Shown here one piece after another: positions 21,241 to 33,235 of a DNA stretch of 64,000 bases. Under the pieces are notes generated by a model, which was given only the letters and a program-made list of their open reading frames with translations, ran no database searches and was not told the DNA's origin. A program made the translations under genes and the position numbers. The first letter of the stretch is position 1. Each line of letters opens with the position of its first letter. This DNA comes from Fennellomyces sp. T-0311. Its lineage: Eukaryota; Mucoromycota; Mucoromycetes; Mucorales; Lichtheimiaceae. Location: positions 186,001 through 250,000 of the forward strand of contig JALLLT010000013.1 in assembly GCA_025266875.1 (NCBI GenBank), in the 5' to 3' direction.

Positions 21241-22200
21241 TGCTCATTCACTTGATAGTGTAAAGGTAACGGGTCACGGTAGATTGTAGGTTGGAATATA
21301 TCGCTGATGTATCAGTTACTGCCGCTTCTTCCGCGCCATACCACCTCTGCGAGAGATACTGCATGATGTGACCGTCGTCCCACAGCTCTATGTCATTGAT
21401 CGAGTTATCGCTCTTTTGTAGTATGCCACAGAAGCCTTTCTTGTTTTCAACATGGATACCTAAAGGGAATGTAGCAGTAATGGGTAAATCCCGGCACAGT
21501 CAAATGGGGAAGATAACATTGTACTTTCACTCAAGTACTAAATCTTATTCTACCGCTGCAGTCGTAAGGTCCTCAGTACGGATTTTGATTTCTGTGGTAA
21601 TACGTTCGTTGCAGGCATCCTGTTTGTTGCTTGGTTTGGCTACATAACAGGCTGTCCTGCAAAGCACCAACGTAGTCATGTCTCATTTCTACGACTTCTG
21701 CGCGATAAATCAATGCGATCCATAGATTCTGCAAGAGGAGACCTATGGCGCGGGTGAATGAAACTAACAGCGTGGGGGTAGCTTTTACTTGAATATATTC
21801 GCTTTCCTAGCTCAAACAAATTGGACGTGACATTCAGGACCCTCAGAAGAGTTATTGTGAGTTTCGAATATGCACCTCTGGGGATACAAGCAGAAGGAGG
21901 TATTCAGAAGTCGCAAAGGGCCATTCTTTGCAACCCAGCAGCAATGCCAAGGTTCGAATACATATCGATGTGCACCTTTTGAAGGAGTTGGTATAAGCTC
22001 GATTAACAAAGGAAGATGGTCTTTGAAAGACAAAGCTGGTTGAAGCCATGGCAAACTAGCAGCTCTATCAGGTTATATCTCGGACGTTCTGCACAAGTAG
22101 CTGTCCAGCTTGATACTGCTTCTAATTGTTCATGGGCAAGCAATAAAACCGGAGGATCACATGTACAAAAGTCACCGACAACTTCGTCCTTGGATACGTA
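21240..22200 (-). pseudogene. possible eroded or intron-rich unrecognised gene
   Basis: The minus strand carries several stretches that read like protein but are broken by stops or phase changes: a block with LLLAHEQLEAVSSWTATCAE near 22080-22150, one with LLRVLNVTSNLFELGKRIYS near 21780-21840, then GIHVENKKGFCGILQKS and ELWDDGHIMQYLSQRWY near 21350-21460. Some joins match GT-AG introns, but at least one has mismatched phase and two stops are not easily removed. I cannot name a family. It may be a decayed gene or a real gene whose introns I have misjudged. Confidence 0.3.
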
Positions 22201-22381
22201 CGCACGATACTGTTGCTATGAAAGTCGAGATTAGTTCCTAGTCTACTGCTGTTATCTTTTGCTTCGCGAGTGGAGTGGCTGGTCGATAGATAAGTGATCT
22301 GTGCGTCTCGGTTGAGTGATTGGCTTAAAATTTACCGCCAGTTCGACTGTGCTTTCTTTCTTCTTGACGGTCAAAGCAATA

Positions 22382-22899
22382 ATGGCTACATTCAAGTACT
22401 GCTTAGATTGGTAAGAATCCAAAGTATCAAGACAAGTAATCATCTCAATTTTGTGTGTGGCGTTTAGCAACAATTTGCTTTACCCAAGAGAGGACAAGGC
22501 TAGCCGTCGATTACTGTTCGCCTGTCGAAACTGTCAGTACGAGGAAGATGCGGACAATCTATGCGTATACCGGCACGAAATCATTCATGCCCCCTCGTAT
22601 GTTCTTCAATGCAGCGTGATTATGAGCCTGATGATAACTTTTGAATGTTGCAGTGAGCAGACAATGGTCGTGTCGGATTTGAGTGTGGATCCAACATTGG
22701 TAAGGAACCGAAAAGAGTGGCAGCAGGGTTTTGAGGGTTGATGTATATGGGTGATTAGCCACGGGCCAATGTGATCTGTGAAAAGTGTGGCAATCAAGAA
22801 GCTGTGTTCTTCCAGTCGACTTCCAGACGAGCTGATGCGAAGATGACACTGTTTTACGTCTGCGCAAGTCGTAACTGTGGCCACCGATGGACTGGATAA
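22382..22899 (+). CDS. RPB9: RNA polymerase II subunit RPB9
   Basis: Small zinc-ribbon subunit of Pol II involved in start-site selection, elongation and fidelity. Exons: 22382-22410, 22468-22596, 22654-22699, 22759-22899; 114 residues. The N-terminal ribbon uses YCLDC and ACRNC, with the family stretch [20 protein letters not shown]. The C-terminal ribbon uses [20 protein letters not shown] and [15 protein letters not shown]. Ends right after WTG, a few residues shorter than yeast Rpb9. All four introns and exons keep phase. Start at 22382 gives [10 protein letters not shown], matching the short family N-terminus. Confidence 0.97.
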
Positions 22900-23478
22900 C
22901 AGTCAAGTTCTCCTCATATAATACCAAGAATCTGTACATAAAAAATGCATAGCATACCGTCATCTTGCACGGGCAACACTCACAGTACGTTTGTAACAGT
23001 ATGGACGAGTCGGCAAGGGCCGGGTTTCACGATTCGCATTACACAAGTGCAGTATGCGCTTGCCATCGTGATGTAGCATGTTCATTGTTTGAAACAAGGG
23101 CATGCACAGTAGCTATGTGCTCAATATGTGCTGGTAAACCATGTGTGGTATCTGCTAGACGGTCTTTTGGGTGTCGCAGTATCCAAGCTACAGCATAGTA
23201 GAATCATCCATAGTAGATTCTGAGAAGAGCAGGCTTTTTCCTTATCTCGGACCATTCGTTCTAGTTTCCCTTGGAAGTTGTACAGCTTGAGAGGTTATTC
23301 TACGGCTGTCTAAGCCTTTCTCTTGCTGGAGTGCTCGAAACTGGAAATGATCCAGCAAAATTCAAACTACTGTGTCAAATGATTCCCAAAAAAGGTGACG
23401 TTGTGGGCCAATGTATCGGCTTTTGCGTGTCGCAAAAACCCCGTCGCACTTCTCTTCCTTTAGCCGCTTTTCTATACA

Positions 23479-24340
23479 ATGTCTTCAGCAGCAGCAAATC
23501 AAGCGAGACAAAGACGTATTGCTGTTCTGGGCGCACGAGCTGTTGGTAAATGCAACCGGACACTTGTTTTGAAAAAAGTACTGAGGCTTTGGCACCTTGT
23601 TGCAAAGGCAAATCTTCACTGGTCATTCAGTTCTGTGAAAATCACTTTGTCGACAGCTACTACCCAACCATCGAAAACACATTCACCAAGACCATCAAGT
23701 ACCGAGGCCATGGTAAGTTGACTACGTGGCATTTTTCTGTTGAGTCATACGGCTAAACTTCGTGTTCTGCAGAATACGTGGTGGAGATCATGGATACGGC
23801 TGGTCAGGTAAGGATGGTGCACGAAGGGACGCAGGGAAACCATGACTGACATACATCCAGGACGAGTACTCGATTTTATCGTCACACCATGCATCGAGCG
23901 TGCACGGATATGTGCTGGTGTACTCGATCGCATCCCGTTCCAGCTTCGACATGATCAAGGTGATCCGCGACAAGATCCTCGATTTCACGGGCATGGACAA
24001 CGTTCCCTGTGTAATTGTTGGCAACAAGTGCGATCTGAACATCCAAAGGTAAGTCCGCCGACGGATCCCGTGAAATATGTACTCAAGCGAAACCGTATAG
24101 ACAAGTGTCGCAGCAGGAGGGCAAGGAAATGGCTGAGCAGTGGAACTCACCGACCGTGGAAACTTCCGCAAAGCATAACGAGAATGTTGGTAGGTGCTTT
24201 TTTTCATGTGTGCGCTGGATATGGTATGACGTCTCACGCGCCCCATTAATATAGCCAAAATCTTCGACATGCTGATCGCCGAGATCGAGAAGGCCAACAA
24301 CCCGCCCTCAGAGGAGAAGGGCGCGTGTGTCATCGTGTAG
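23479..24340 (+). CDS. rhb1: Rheb-type Ras-like GTPase
   Basis: GTPase activating TORC1, membrane-anchored by farnesylation. Six exons: 23479-23545, 23608-23712, 23773-23807, 23861-24048, 24101-24189, 24255-24340; 189 residues. G-motifs: P-loop GARAVGKSS, effector loop DSYYPTIENTFTKTIKY, G3 DTAGQDEYS, G4 VGNKCDL, G5 ETSAKHN; C-terminal CaaX box CVIV. The effector sequence with PTIENTFTK is diagnostic for Rheb rather than Ras. Human Rheb has GYRSVGKSS, with Arg at P-loop position 3; here Arg also occupies that place (GARAVGKSS), which keeps Rheb's low intrinsic GTPase character. Confidence 0.96.
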
Positions 24341-27032
24341 AGTGCCAGGATACCACGAGATATATACTGTGGAACGGATTCTTCTTTGTATATTTCACCT
24401 AGCAATTGTTTTCGCCATGCTTTCCCTTTCGCTTTTTCTGCAACTCTTGTTTCTCACGTATAAAGGAACTTCCCCTCCCCGCTTTCTCTATCTCTCTCTC
24501 TCTCTAGACGTGGCTGCCCACACACAGCAATGTATACTTCTCGAATGTATATATGTATGTATGGAATGATGTTTACTTAATGTTTAAGAAGTACAATACA
24601 TTGATGGGAAGAAGCGGATGAGCTGCTTCCGGCAATTGCTTTTGGTAGGCGCACTTGCGTGCACGTGACATCCTATCACCTGGGCGCGGATGTGAAGGCC
24701 TCCAGGCATGTTCGATATTACCAGTACTGCACCAGATTCTGCTTCGTTTGTAAGTATCCTCTGTAATAGCAATGACCGTTTGGACACATTCAAGTTTTTC
24801 TGCTACTATGTTCTTTTCGGCTCGTTCAACGCATATATACCTCAAGTCTTTCTTGGGCGAAAAGAGGTCGCTGAGTGTTGTGCCGCCGCAATGATCTCAT
24901 ACACATGATCGGTGTGCGGTAATAATCGTATATTTTGCTTGCTCTTGCAGGTCTTGCTGCCACATCATTCTATATCCGGCATTGAAGATGATGGGACCAC
25001 GGCGCTGTTCTTTACTGTACCCCTCTGTTACACACATCACTTATTAGTTCTCTCTGTGGTGCTGGCTATAAGGCTATAGACAAAGACACTCTTTGACAAA
25101 TTTCCACAGAACGTTCGCCATAGTGAAGAGGATTAATGTACCACATGTACCAGTATGTTTCTTACAGATATCCATGCAGAAAATACATCAGCTCTCGCGT
25201 GATTATGCAGTCATGATCCCGTTGTGGCGATTTTTGTACATGCCGAATTAGTCTTGACATTACACCAGGCATTTGGATGCCTGGTGACATACCTATCGGA
25301 AATGTTCGCCGGCTATGGCGGTATTTTCTTACTTTGGAATCAGAAGCACCGTACCCATCCTCCCCCCAAAAAAAAACCAAAGTGGCTATTAAGTAATTAT
25401 GCAAAGAGAAGTTTATGTGTCAAACTTCTCTTCAGTAAGGATAGTAATTCAGCTGATCAAATTCGAGAAGCAACCAAATAAAAGTTATGAGCGAAATCGA
25501 TAAGGATGTATCCGGAACCCTCTGCGACTATTTAAAAAATACCACATCATCAAAGATCCATTATTTTACCACCAAAGGGATAAAGGTAATTTGTTGCCCT
25601 GTCCCGTGGCATGGCTGGCGTTGCTATAAAAAGATTTCCTTTGGCAATAATGATTCGAGCAGTTCGACCGATTGCAGAAGGAAAAATTGCTATACAACAG
25701 TTCTAAGGTCTGGGAGATTGTTCCAAGATTGTGACAAGGTTGCTCCAAGGTCCCAAATCTGTCATTTGGGTTTTACCGCGGGACCCCGAAAAAATATAAC
25801 TAGACATCCCATTTTCCTAAAAACAATAAAGGCATGTTACGCAGTACCTTGGCCCGCTTAAAAGTAGTTCTGCGCTGCAGACCTGCGTTGAAGTTGCTAG
25901 TGAGATAAAAAGTCGAATAATGGAGCATGAAGATAAATCTGTAGATCAAGTAAAATGATGTACTATCGAAAGTTTGAAATGTTGAGCCGCACGCAGTGTA
26001 GAAAACAGCATTTTTATCTAGAAAACACACCTTTATCTGAGGATGTAAGATAAATATAGGTGCCTAATTTATTATGGGCAAAAGCGCCAAAGCAGAGTTC
26101 AAATTTAGGCTTGCGATTAGAAATGAAAAGCTGCGAGGCTAACTTGTTCGGGGCAGATACGATCGCATTATCCAGCAAGTCAGTACGACAACCTCTTCAA
26201 TAGTTTGTATATATGTACGTTGTATCCCATCTTTTTCTTAACAGACGGAACAATTTAAGATAAATTGAAAGAACTAAAACGCATGGATTTATGTGATTTA
26301 AACGCAAACAAAGTCTTAATAGAAGACGTTCTTGCTGTTGTATATTTGTCCAGTGCGAAAAATATGAGTTTGGTGACTGTCGACTATACCAGACGACTTT
26401 TTTTGTATATTGATACATTACCCTGGATTGTCAATGAGTGTTCAGGTTTGCACGGATTTAATAGATTAATTAAACGTATTTTAGACAACTTTTTCAGACA
26501 AACACCGTACAGTCGCTATAAGAAACGTTATATGGACTTGAAACATCATCATCGACCATTTGACTTATGGAAATATCGTCCAATTTTTCGAACAAGAAGC
26601 ATTGTTGGACATGAAGAACTCGAAAATATCAATTAACTTGTAGAAAGCAAAACTATCACGGATCAAAATAAACGACTTATTGAGTGAGGAAGGAATAACT
26701 TTACACATCGTACAAAGCAAGGTGTTGAGGACAATAAAACTTTTCAAATACAAAATATTATATGCGTTTCTGCTAGCTACATCTACACTTTACAAAAGTC
26801 CAGAATGATCACGTATGAGTATACCTCGGGAATAACGGAATAAACTTGTGCACCAATGGTATTTATAGTTATGAGATGATGAAAGCGGATGGGGACATAA
26901 GATACATATGCAACAGAAGAAACCCTGGGTTTACAGAAAATCCAGGTGAAGTAGACTAACGAGGATGGCTTTTCTAGTGCTCAATAGGCATGAGGAAAGT
27001 ATGACCATTGTACATCATAGGTTTGTTTCCGT
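24341..27032. other. long AT-rich intergenic region
   Basis: About 2.7 kb. The left end holds the Rheb 3' untranslated region with a short (tc)n run near 24490. An open frame at 25487-25861 (124 residues, Cys/Lys-rich) and one at 26265-26636 show no known domain; the latter is listed separately. Otherwise nothing recognisable. Confidence 0.35.
26265..26636 (+). CDS. hypothetical protein, 123 residues
   Basis: Uninterrupted AT-rich frame in an otherwise empty stretch. Its composition is protein-like, with alternating hydrophobic and charged residues and a basic C-terminal half (FFRQTPYSRYKKRYMDLKHH). The first ATG is at 26283, giving 117 residues. No domain, signal peptide or membrane span is evident. 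It could be a lineage-specific gene, a fragment of an old mobile element, or chance. Confidence 0.25.
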   Translation: MKELKRMDLCDLNANKVLIEDVLAVVYLSSAKNMSLVTVDYTRRLFLYIDTLPWIVNECSGLHGFNRLIKRILDNFFRQTPYSRYKKRYMDLKHHHRPFDLWKYRPIFRTRSIVGHEELENIN

Positions 27033-28816
27033 CTATAAAGTTATATTGGCATCAGTAAAGTAGTATGGAGTCAGTACACTACAGGTATACCTACTACTGT
27101 TTGATGTTGCTGCTCGCCTCTGGTCCGCCTTGGTGTTCAGTTTGTTGATAACCATACTGACCTTGTCCAGCCATTCTTGCTGTTCTGTGGGACTACTCAA
27201 TTGTATGACGTGGATAGTCGGGTATGTCATTAAGGTAGTATCTATTATATCAACACCTTGATATAATGGAGTGATACCGATGCAATTCTCTCGACCGTTC
27301 ACCTCCTCAGGGGCCATGGGCTTCACACGAGCTCTTTCCAAATTGAGATGACCTTTGTACTGCAATACTTCGCTATGCTGCCGAGGTCGTACAAAGGCGA
27401 GAAAATCTGAGAACAGTATGTATAGTCGTCGCTCGCCAACCATCCGTGAGTGAACAAATGTTCGGGAGACTTCGGCTTGCAATATCAATCGTCGGCCCTT
27501 CTTGATTGTAAACGGTGCATTTGATAACGACCTGTGAATCGAAAGTACTTGGTCTATATTATCGCAGTCTTCGACTCTAATTATTTTTTGGGGTGGGGGG
27601 AGAAATACTTTATGAGTATTACAAGTGTCACGAAAAAGTTGGATTCCACCTACTTGGGCTGAATTTCCTTGACAAGGTGATGCACGCGTCGTCGGCACAT
27701 TTTCAGTCCTACATAGTCTGGGTGTAACGGTGCTGTGGCTTCCGCCAATTCGGTAATGAGCTGGGCATGTCGGTTGATGGCTTTCACAGGAAGTTGAAGG
27801 AGCGACGATAGTGTGGCGCCTCTTAAAGCAGGCTCTTTGTGCAGCGTCTAAAAATCAGTTGAGAAAAAGAACTTTCCATGTCAAGCTTATATAATACTCA
27901 CATCAGTAAATTTTCGAAATGGCTGATAACTTCGTAAGCGCTCATATGTTGTTGCGGAATTGTCATAGTTGTTGAAATAGGGTGTGTACACCTCGACTAA
28001 TTTCTTGAACTGATAAGGAGAAAATCAATAACTAGGGGAAAAAGGCGGAAAAATGGTTTGGTATTCGGCGAGAATAACTTACCCATCCTTGAAATACATC
28101 AGAGATGATCTGAGTAGGACCCCACATGCGAAGGCTTTAAAAAGAAGCAAATATTAGACCAATATCATTAATGTGGAAACTGTGTGTGGGAAAATACCGC
28201 AAGTCAAGCGTAGCCACGATTTCTCGTTGTACTTCCAGGATGTCCTCGATATTACCGAAAAGGCGCTGAATCTCTTGTTCTGTGCAGATGATTTTTTTCA
28301 TGCCGATAAAGTTCGACGACGGCTGTTGCGCATCCTTTCGGAGTGGTTGCATGAAAAGTGTCACCAATTGATTCAAGGAATCAAGGTAGGCTTGCTCAGC
28401 GTTGTACAAATTTCGAATGAGTGCTTCGCGGTTCTGGTGCAAAAGTTCACAATCTTTTTTTTTCAAGGTCAGCTTGGTACTTGTCCATAATTCAACACTG
28501 GTTGCTATAAAGGGCAAAAATATCCCTTACCGATCAGCCCCATGTCGTCGACGTCCTCATAATGAAGGTCATCGATGATATCAAATTGCTCCTCTGATAG
28601 ACGTTGTGGTGAAAATGGGGGATCCGAGCCCGAGCAATACGAGTCGATAAAGTGAGTTGTGTTGACACTGTTACTGCTGCTGCTGTAGCCACTCGATGTG
28701 CTGTTCAATCGACCGATACTTTGGGCACGAGAAGATTGCCCGTTCGATACTTCTTCTGTCCATATTGTTGGGGCTGTTCCATATGTAAGTGACCAGTATT
28801 GAGACGGCGATTGCAT
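27033..28816 (-). CDS. Dbl-family RhoGEF (DH-PH protein)
   Basis: Guanine-nucleotide exchange factor for a Rho-type GTPase, acting in polarised growth. Proposed exons: 28816-28531, 28453-28198, 28134-28083, 28009-27902, 27847-27654, 27576-27033; 479 residues. The first 95 residues are Ser-rich and acidic. The DH domain follows: LLHQNREALIRNLYNAEQAY, a mid-helix with QGWFKKLVEVYTPYFNNYD, and the CR3-like LSSLLQLPVKAINRHAQLIT. The PH domain starts near residue 310 (GRRLILQAEV, ERRLYILFSDFLAFV) and ends with the Trp in EQQEWLDKVSMVINK. Exon 2 may start further upstream: an alternative acceptor would make intron 1 only 26 nt. Confidence 0.87.
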
Positions 28817-30819
28817 TGTTGGTATAATAAAATTAAAATTACAAACAAAAACTTTTTAGCGAAAAAAATGGAAAAGAGAAAAGGAAGGGAAAAAGAGGTT
28901 TCGAAATGGATCGTCGTCATCGTGTTAAAAGAGTCCAGTTTATGTGTGACCAAAAGTGAATCCCACGATCAGGCTAACCCCACATTCGTCACTTGGTCTC
29001 GTATGAAGGCGCATGGGGATGAAATAAGCAGAAATCGAAAATAGAGCTTTTTTGCCTGTCCACCTTATTCCAGCATGCTACACAATAACGAGTTGTTTTT
29101 AGATACTTTCTTTCAAACTGCTTGCTTCTACTAGTACTATATAATACGGCGCTTATGTGTTTATTGCGGGTTGAGAGCACGATTGGTTGCACAAAATAGT
29201 CGCCTGGTGAAACGGTGCTTCGCTCATTCACGAAGATGTCTACTCCATCCTAATAACGATCCTTAAAATGAAACCAGTGAGGTTACACCATGTCACGAGG
29301 ATTTAAGCTTTTTATCGATGACTTTGAGAAACCACGTCGCCGCTATCGATCCGCCTCCGTAGCGCCTTTCTTGTATGCAAAGGCGCTAAAATGCAATGCT
29401 ATTGAGAATGAATTATTCCTACGACGTGCTGATCGTCGCGGTTTTATCTACTCCATGTGTTTATAATGCATCTAATACTTTCACGGGGTGCACAAAAGCA
29501 ATATGCTAGCACTAAACAAGAATTGGCGGAAAAGTGTGTATTGGAAAATTAAAAACGCGTTACCCTGCCGCTCTAGTCGCTTATTTCCTCAATTACATTC
29601 GTTTAGCAAAAAAAAAAGGTGGTGCATACGGTGTGTGCCGACAATAAAGATCTCGATTATCTCAAATCATTGCTACTTTTGACCACGAAAAATGCGCGCC
29701 ATTACCAAACTGTCGTTTTTTTCCACGGCCCCCTAAACTTTTTTCGGCTATTCTAGGTACCACTCAAATATGGACAAATGGTTTCTTTGGACTTCGCGAG
29801 AAAAAAAATGATCTCTCCGCAGTCCTATACCTTGTTAATTGGATACATCACTTTGGACTTTACCCCTGTTTGGTTTCGAAAAATCCCGCGCTCACCTTTT
29901 GGATAATAGGTGCGATCCAAGATCTTGTGAAGGCATATGGCCTTTCGATCTACCCTTAAAGTGTATGTAAAGGAAATTCTATAATTATACGTCACCAGAT
30001 GATCGACACTATGAGCGAATGGGTGCATGGATCGCACAATTCATCGGTATTATATAGGTTTTGCTTTAATACGTAATTTAAGGGTGCTTCATATAGATAT
30101 TGCGTGTATTTATGTGATATTTCGCCACATCTTTAGCAGTGGCTATGTCGCAAGATCATCTAAATGGGTATGTTCGATACTATGCATTAGGTGTCCTGAT
30201 AGACCTTTCGGAAGGATTGATATGGATTAACCCTAGTAAACTGATTATCGTTTCAATTTTGCACGAGCTAATACAGGGTCCCGTATGCTTCTATGTATAG
30301 GCACGCTAATCTTTCACTTTCCAAGATCTCTGATTATTTTTTTTTATCCAGTTACCAAGATACGTGAAATGCCTAAGTTGATGCTGCGATGGTTACATGA
30401 CCGGGACAGACATTGTGCGCTTGCATAATATCCCCTGTGATTGATCGACGAGAAAAATAAATTTTCCCTTCCATGTTTGAAAAAAGATGACGATAATCTT
30501 TTTTTAATTGCTTAAGGCTAAAGTCATGATATCATTCTACTATGTCGCGTAGTAACAATGTAGATAGGTCACTAGGTAAAGGTGACTAACTGAATATCGA
30601 CATAGGCAGGAAAGCGCCAAAGCTGTAGTGAATTTTGACACTTTTCCGCGGCAATCCTGACTCAATCGATTTTTTTTCTCCACACGGTCAACTGGCCGCG
30701 TCACGTGTAATCTGAAGAGGTGTCAACACTAATCCTTTATGCAATGTGGCGTTTTCTTGGGAAAAGAATTTTTGCTTACAAACAAAATAATTTCTTTCGC
30801 TTTTTTTTTCTTTTGGCAG
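28817..30819. other. intergenic region with one short open frame
   Basis: About 2 kb. A 58-codon frame (29290-29466, plus) starting MSRGFKLFIDDFEKPRRRYR looks less AT-rich than its surroundings but has no known domain. The rest is AT-rich and shows nothing else. The right end contains the amine oxidase promoter and probably a spliced leader (acceptor-like ttttggcag just before the ATG). Confidence 0.35.
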
Positions 30820-32990
30820 ATGCACGTACTCCTCACTTTCGTACTTCTGCTAAAGATTGTTTTAGTTTTGGGCGTTATTAGACTCAATGTAGACGAGGCA
30901 ACAATAGAACCTGGTTCACTGATAAATATCTATATCGAGGATATCGATGGAAGTTTATCGTTTGGCGAACTGAACAAGTTTACAATAATTGGGGAGACAA
31001 AGTCTGCAAAGCGACTTGTATGGGCAGTTCCTTCCGACTTGCCTTACAACCGCGGACACTTTTTCGTCACACAGAACGGCATCATCATCGGAAAGAGTGA
31101 GTCGTACAAGGTCGCTAAACGGAATCCAAGGAAACGCTGGCATCCTGAACTACACCAATTTCATGCGATGCAGTACCATCGGAAACTTTTTGATTCGTCG
31201 CAACAACTATTTGTCGTCAATGAAAACGCTAAAAGCAAAAGTATGTGTACAACAACACGTAGAAACCGATTATAACAGTAGATTGCAGGAATCGGAATTA
31301 TTGGCGCGGGTGCTTCCGGTCTCTTTAGCGCGTACTTGTTGGAGCAAGCCGGGTTCACAAATTATGAAATTCTCGAAGGAAGTGATCGGATGGGCGGGTA
31401 AATTATATCTTGAGTACAGATAAGCTTGTAATTTAATAACACAAAGCAGCCGCATACAGACGGTCTTTTTCGATGATACATCATATCAAGAATTAGGCGC
31501 GATGCGGATTCCTTATAGCTTCAACTATCAAGGCAAGGTTTTTCCGCTACGAGACCAGGCCGTTGTTTTCCAGTTGGCAGAAGAATTGAATGGAATCAAC
31601 GAAGACCAAGAAAGGGTTGAGTTTATCCCGTGGATCCAATCAACAGACAAGTAAGGTGGAAAGAATAGATGGAGTACTTATAAATCCGAAGTAATTTGAT
31701 GTATTACAACGGTGTACGACTCCCAAATGGACGCGTCCCAACAAAAGGAGACATGAAAAACCACTCAATAGCACCGCCGGGAGATCCGCTTGAACTTGCC
31801 ACTGAGGTGACCAAAGCAACGCACCAATTATTAACCGACGAGCTGATGGAATCAATGGCGGCAGATCTTCATAAAGCTTATACAGTGAGTTTTCTATATG
31901 TTAAAGAGTGATAGTCTAACGGATAATGTAGAAAGTAATGGAAGAAGGCTATGGGGACTGGTCCGAATGGGGCTGGCTTCACAATAAGATGGGCGTCAGT
32001 CTCAACGCCACAGAATACTACCTTGGATCATCAGGGCTCCACGATGTATGGACCAACATGTATGATGTGTTTTTTCATGAGCGCACATCCAAATGGTATA
32101 CAGTCCAAGGCGGTGCCAGCCGACTTGTTCATGCATTCAAGCCCGCTGTTGGCGACAAGATCACTTACAACACCAAGATCTCCAAAATCAAATTCGATAA
32201 AGATAAACGCATATCGGTGCAGTGGAAAGAGGATCTATTTGATGAGGAGTACCAGAGTAAATCGTTCGATAATGTAATTGTTTCTGCACCGTTCATCATT
32301 GTTCGCACATGGCATTTGCCCCAAGGTACGGTGTGTATTATTGATGCATGAGCAATCATCACACGCAACTAAATTATGCATATATTAACTGCAGAGCTGC
32401 CGTATACTTTAAAGCGTGCCATCCAGAATTTGGAGCACGGCGACTCGTGTAAAGTTGTTTTGGAGTTCCAGACGCGGTTTTGGGAGTATTACGATAAACC
32501 AATCCATGGCGGATGCGATAGCACAGATTTACCGATAGGACTCGTTTGCTACCCCCCGACAGCAAACAATGGCGGACGAGGCCTCATGATCGCAAGTTAT
32601 GCAGACGACAAGCGAATGCGGTTCTCAGCCATGAGTGAAAGAGAGCACGTGGCGCGTGTGCTAGAGTACGTGGAAGAGCTCCACGGATCGGTTGTGCGGG
32701 AACAGTACACCGGGCGATATGCACGAAAATGCTGGAATCTGGATCCTTTTACGGGAGCTGCGTGGGCTGATCCGGGCGCTGGACAACGCAAAATGTTCAT
32801 GCGGTCGTACTTTGAGCACGCCGGCGGGCTCGTGTTTGTGGGCGAGCATACGGACATCAAGCAGTCGTGGATCAGCTCGGCACTGCACTCGGCGTTGCGG
32901 GGGGTTGCCATGGTGCTGGTGGAACATGGATACATCAGTGAGGCGAGGAGCATGGCGCGGCACTGGAAGGCGACGTGGTTGAATATATAA
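30820..32990 (+). CDS. secreted FAD-dependent amine oxidase / L-amino-acid oxidase
   Basis: Six exons: 30820-31240, 31289-31397, 31450-31650, 31692-31884, 31932-32325, 32395-32990; 637 residues. Begins with a hydrophobic signal sequence (HVLLTFVLLLKIVLVLGV) followed by an N-terminal domain of about 110 residues of unknown fold. The dinucleotide-binding motif GIIGAGASGLFSAYLLEQAG, then EILEGSDRMGGRIQT, mark the FAD site; the C-terminal FAD contact is GLVFVGEHTDIKQSWISSAL. Flavin amine oxidases of this layout oxidatively deaminate amino acids or amines, releasing H2O2 and ammonia. The substrate cannot be told from sequence. An in-frame ATG at 30739 is possible, but the later start places the signal peptide correctly. 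Confidence 0.88.
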
Positions 32991-33235
32991 AACGGGCACG
33001 GAGTATCATTGGTGGTTATACAGGATGAAGTCCGGCATGCATGGTTTCTGTATTTGGAGCTTGTCCCAGGTTCGACAAGAATATGAAAACAGGCGGGTGT
33101 AATATTTTTGCTGTTACTTCTCTCTTCCCGCTTGCATAGGAAGGAGGAACAGGGCGTGCATTCATATATAGATTGACAAAACAAAGCAGCATCTACCTTT
33201 TTTCGTTTCTCCCTCTCCTTTTTCGATACACACAC

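Noticed and set aside
24708..24995. Possible PAM18/Tim14-like fragment (ATG, donor, later GLAATSFYIRH)
   Set aside because: No J domain follows and the frame stops at once; similarity is too short.
25487..25861. 124-codon frame starting MSEIDKDVSG
   Set aside because: No recognised domain and biased composition; insufficient support for a gene.
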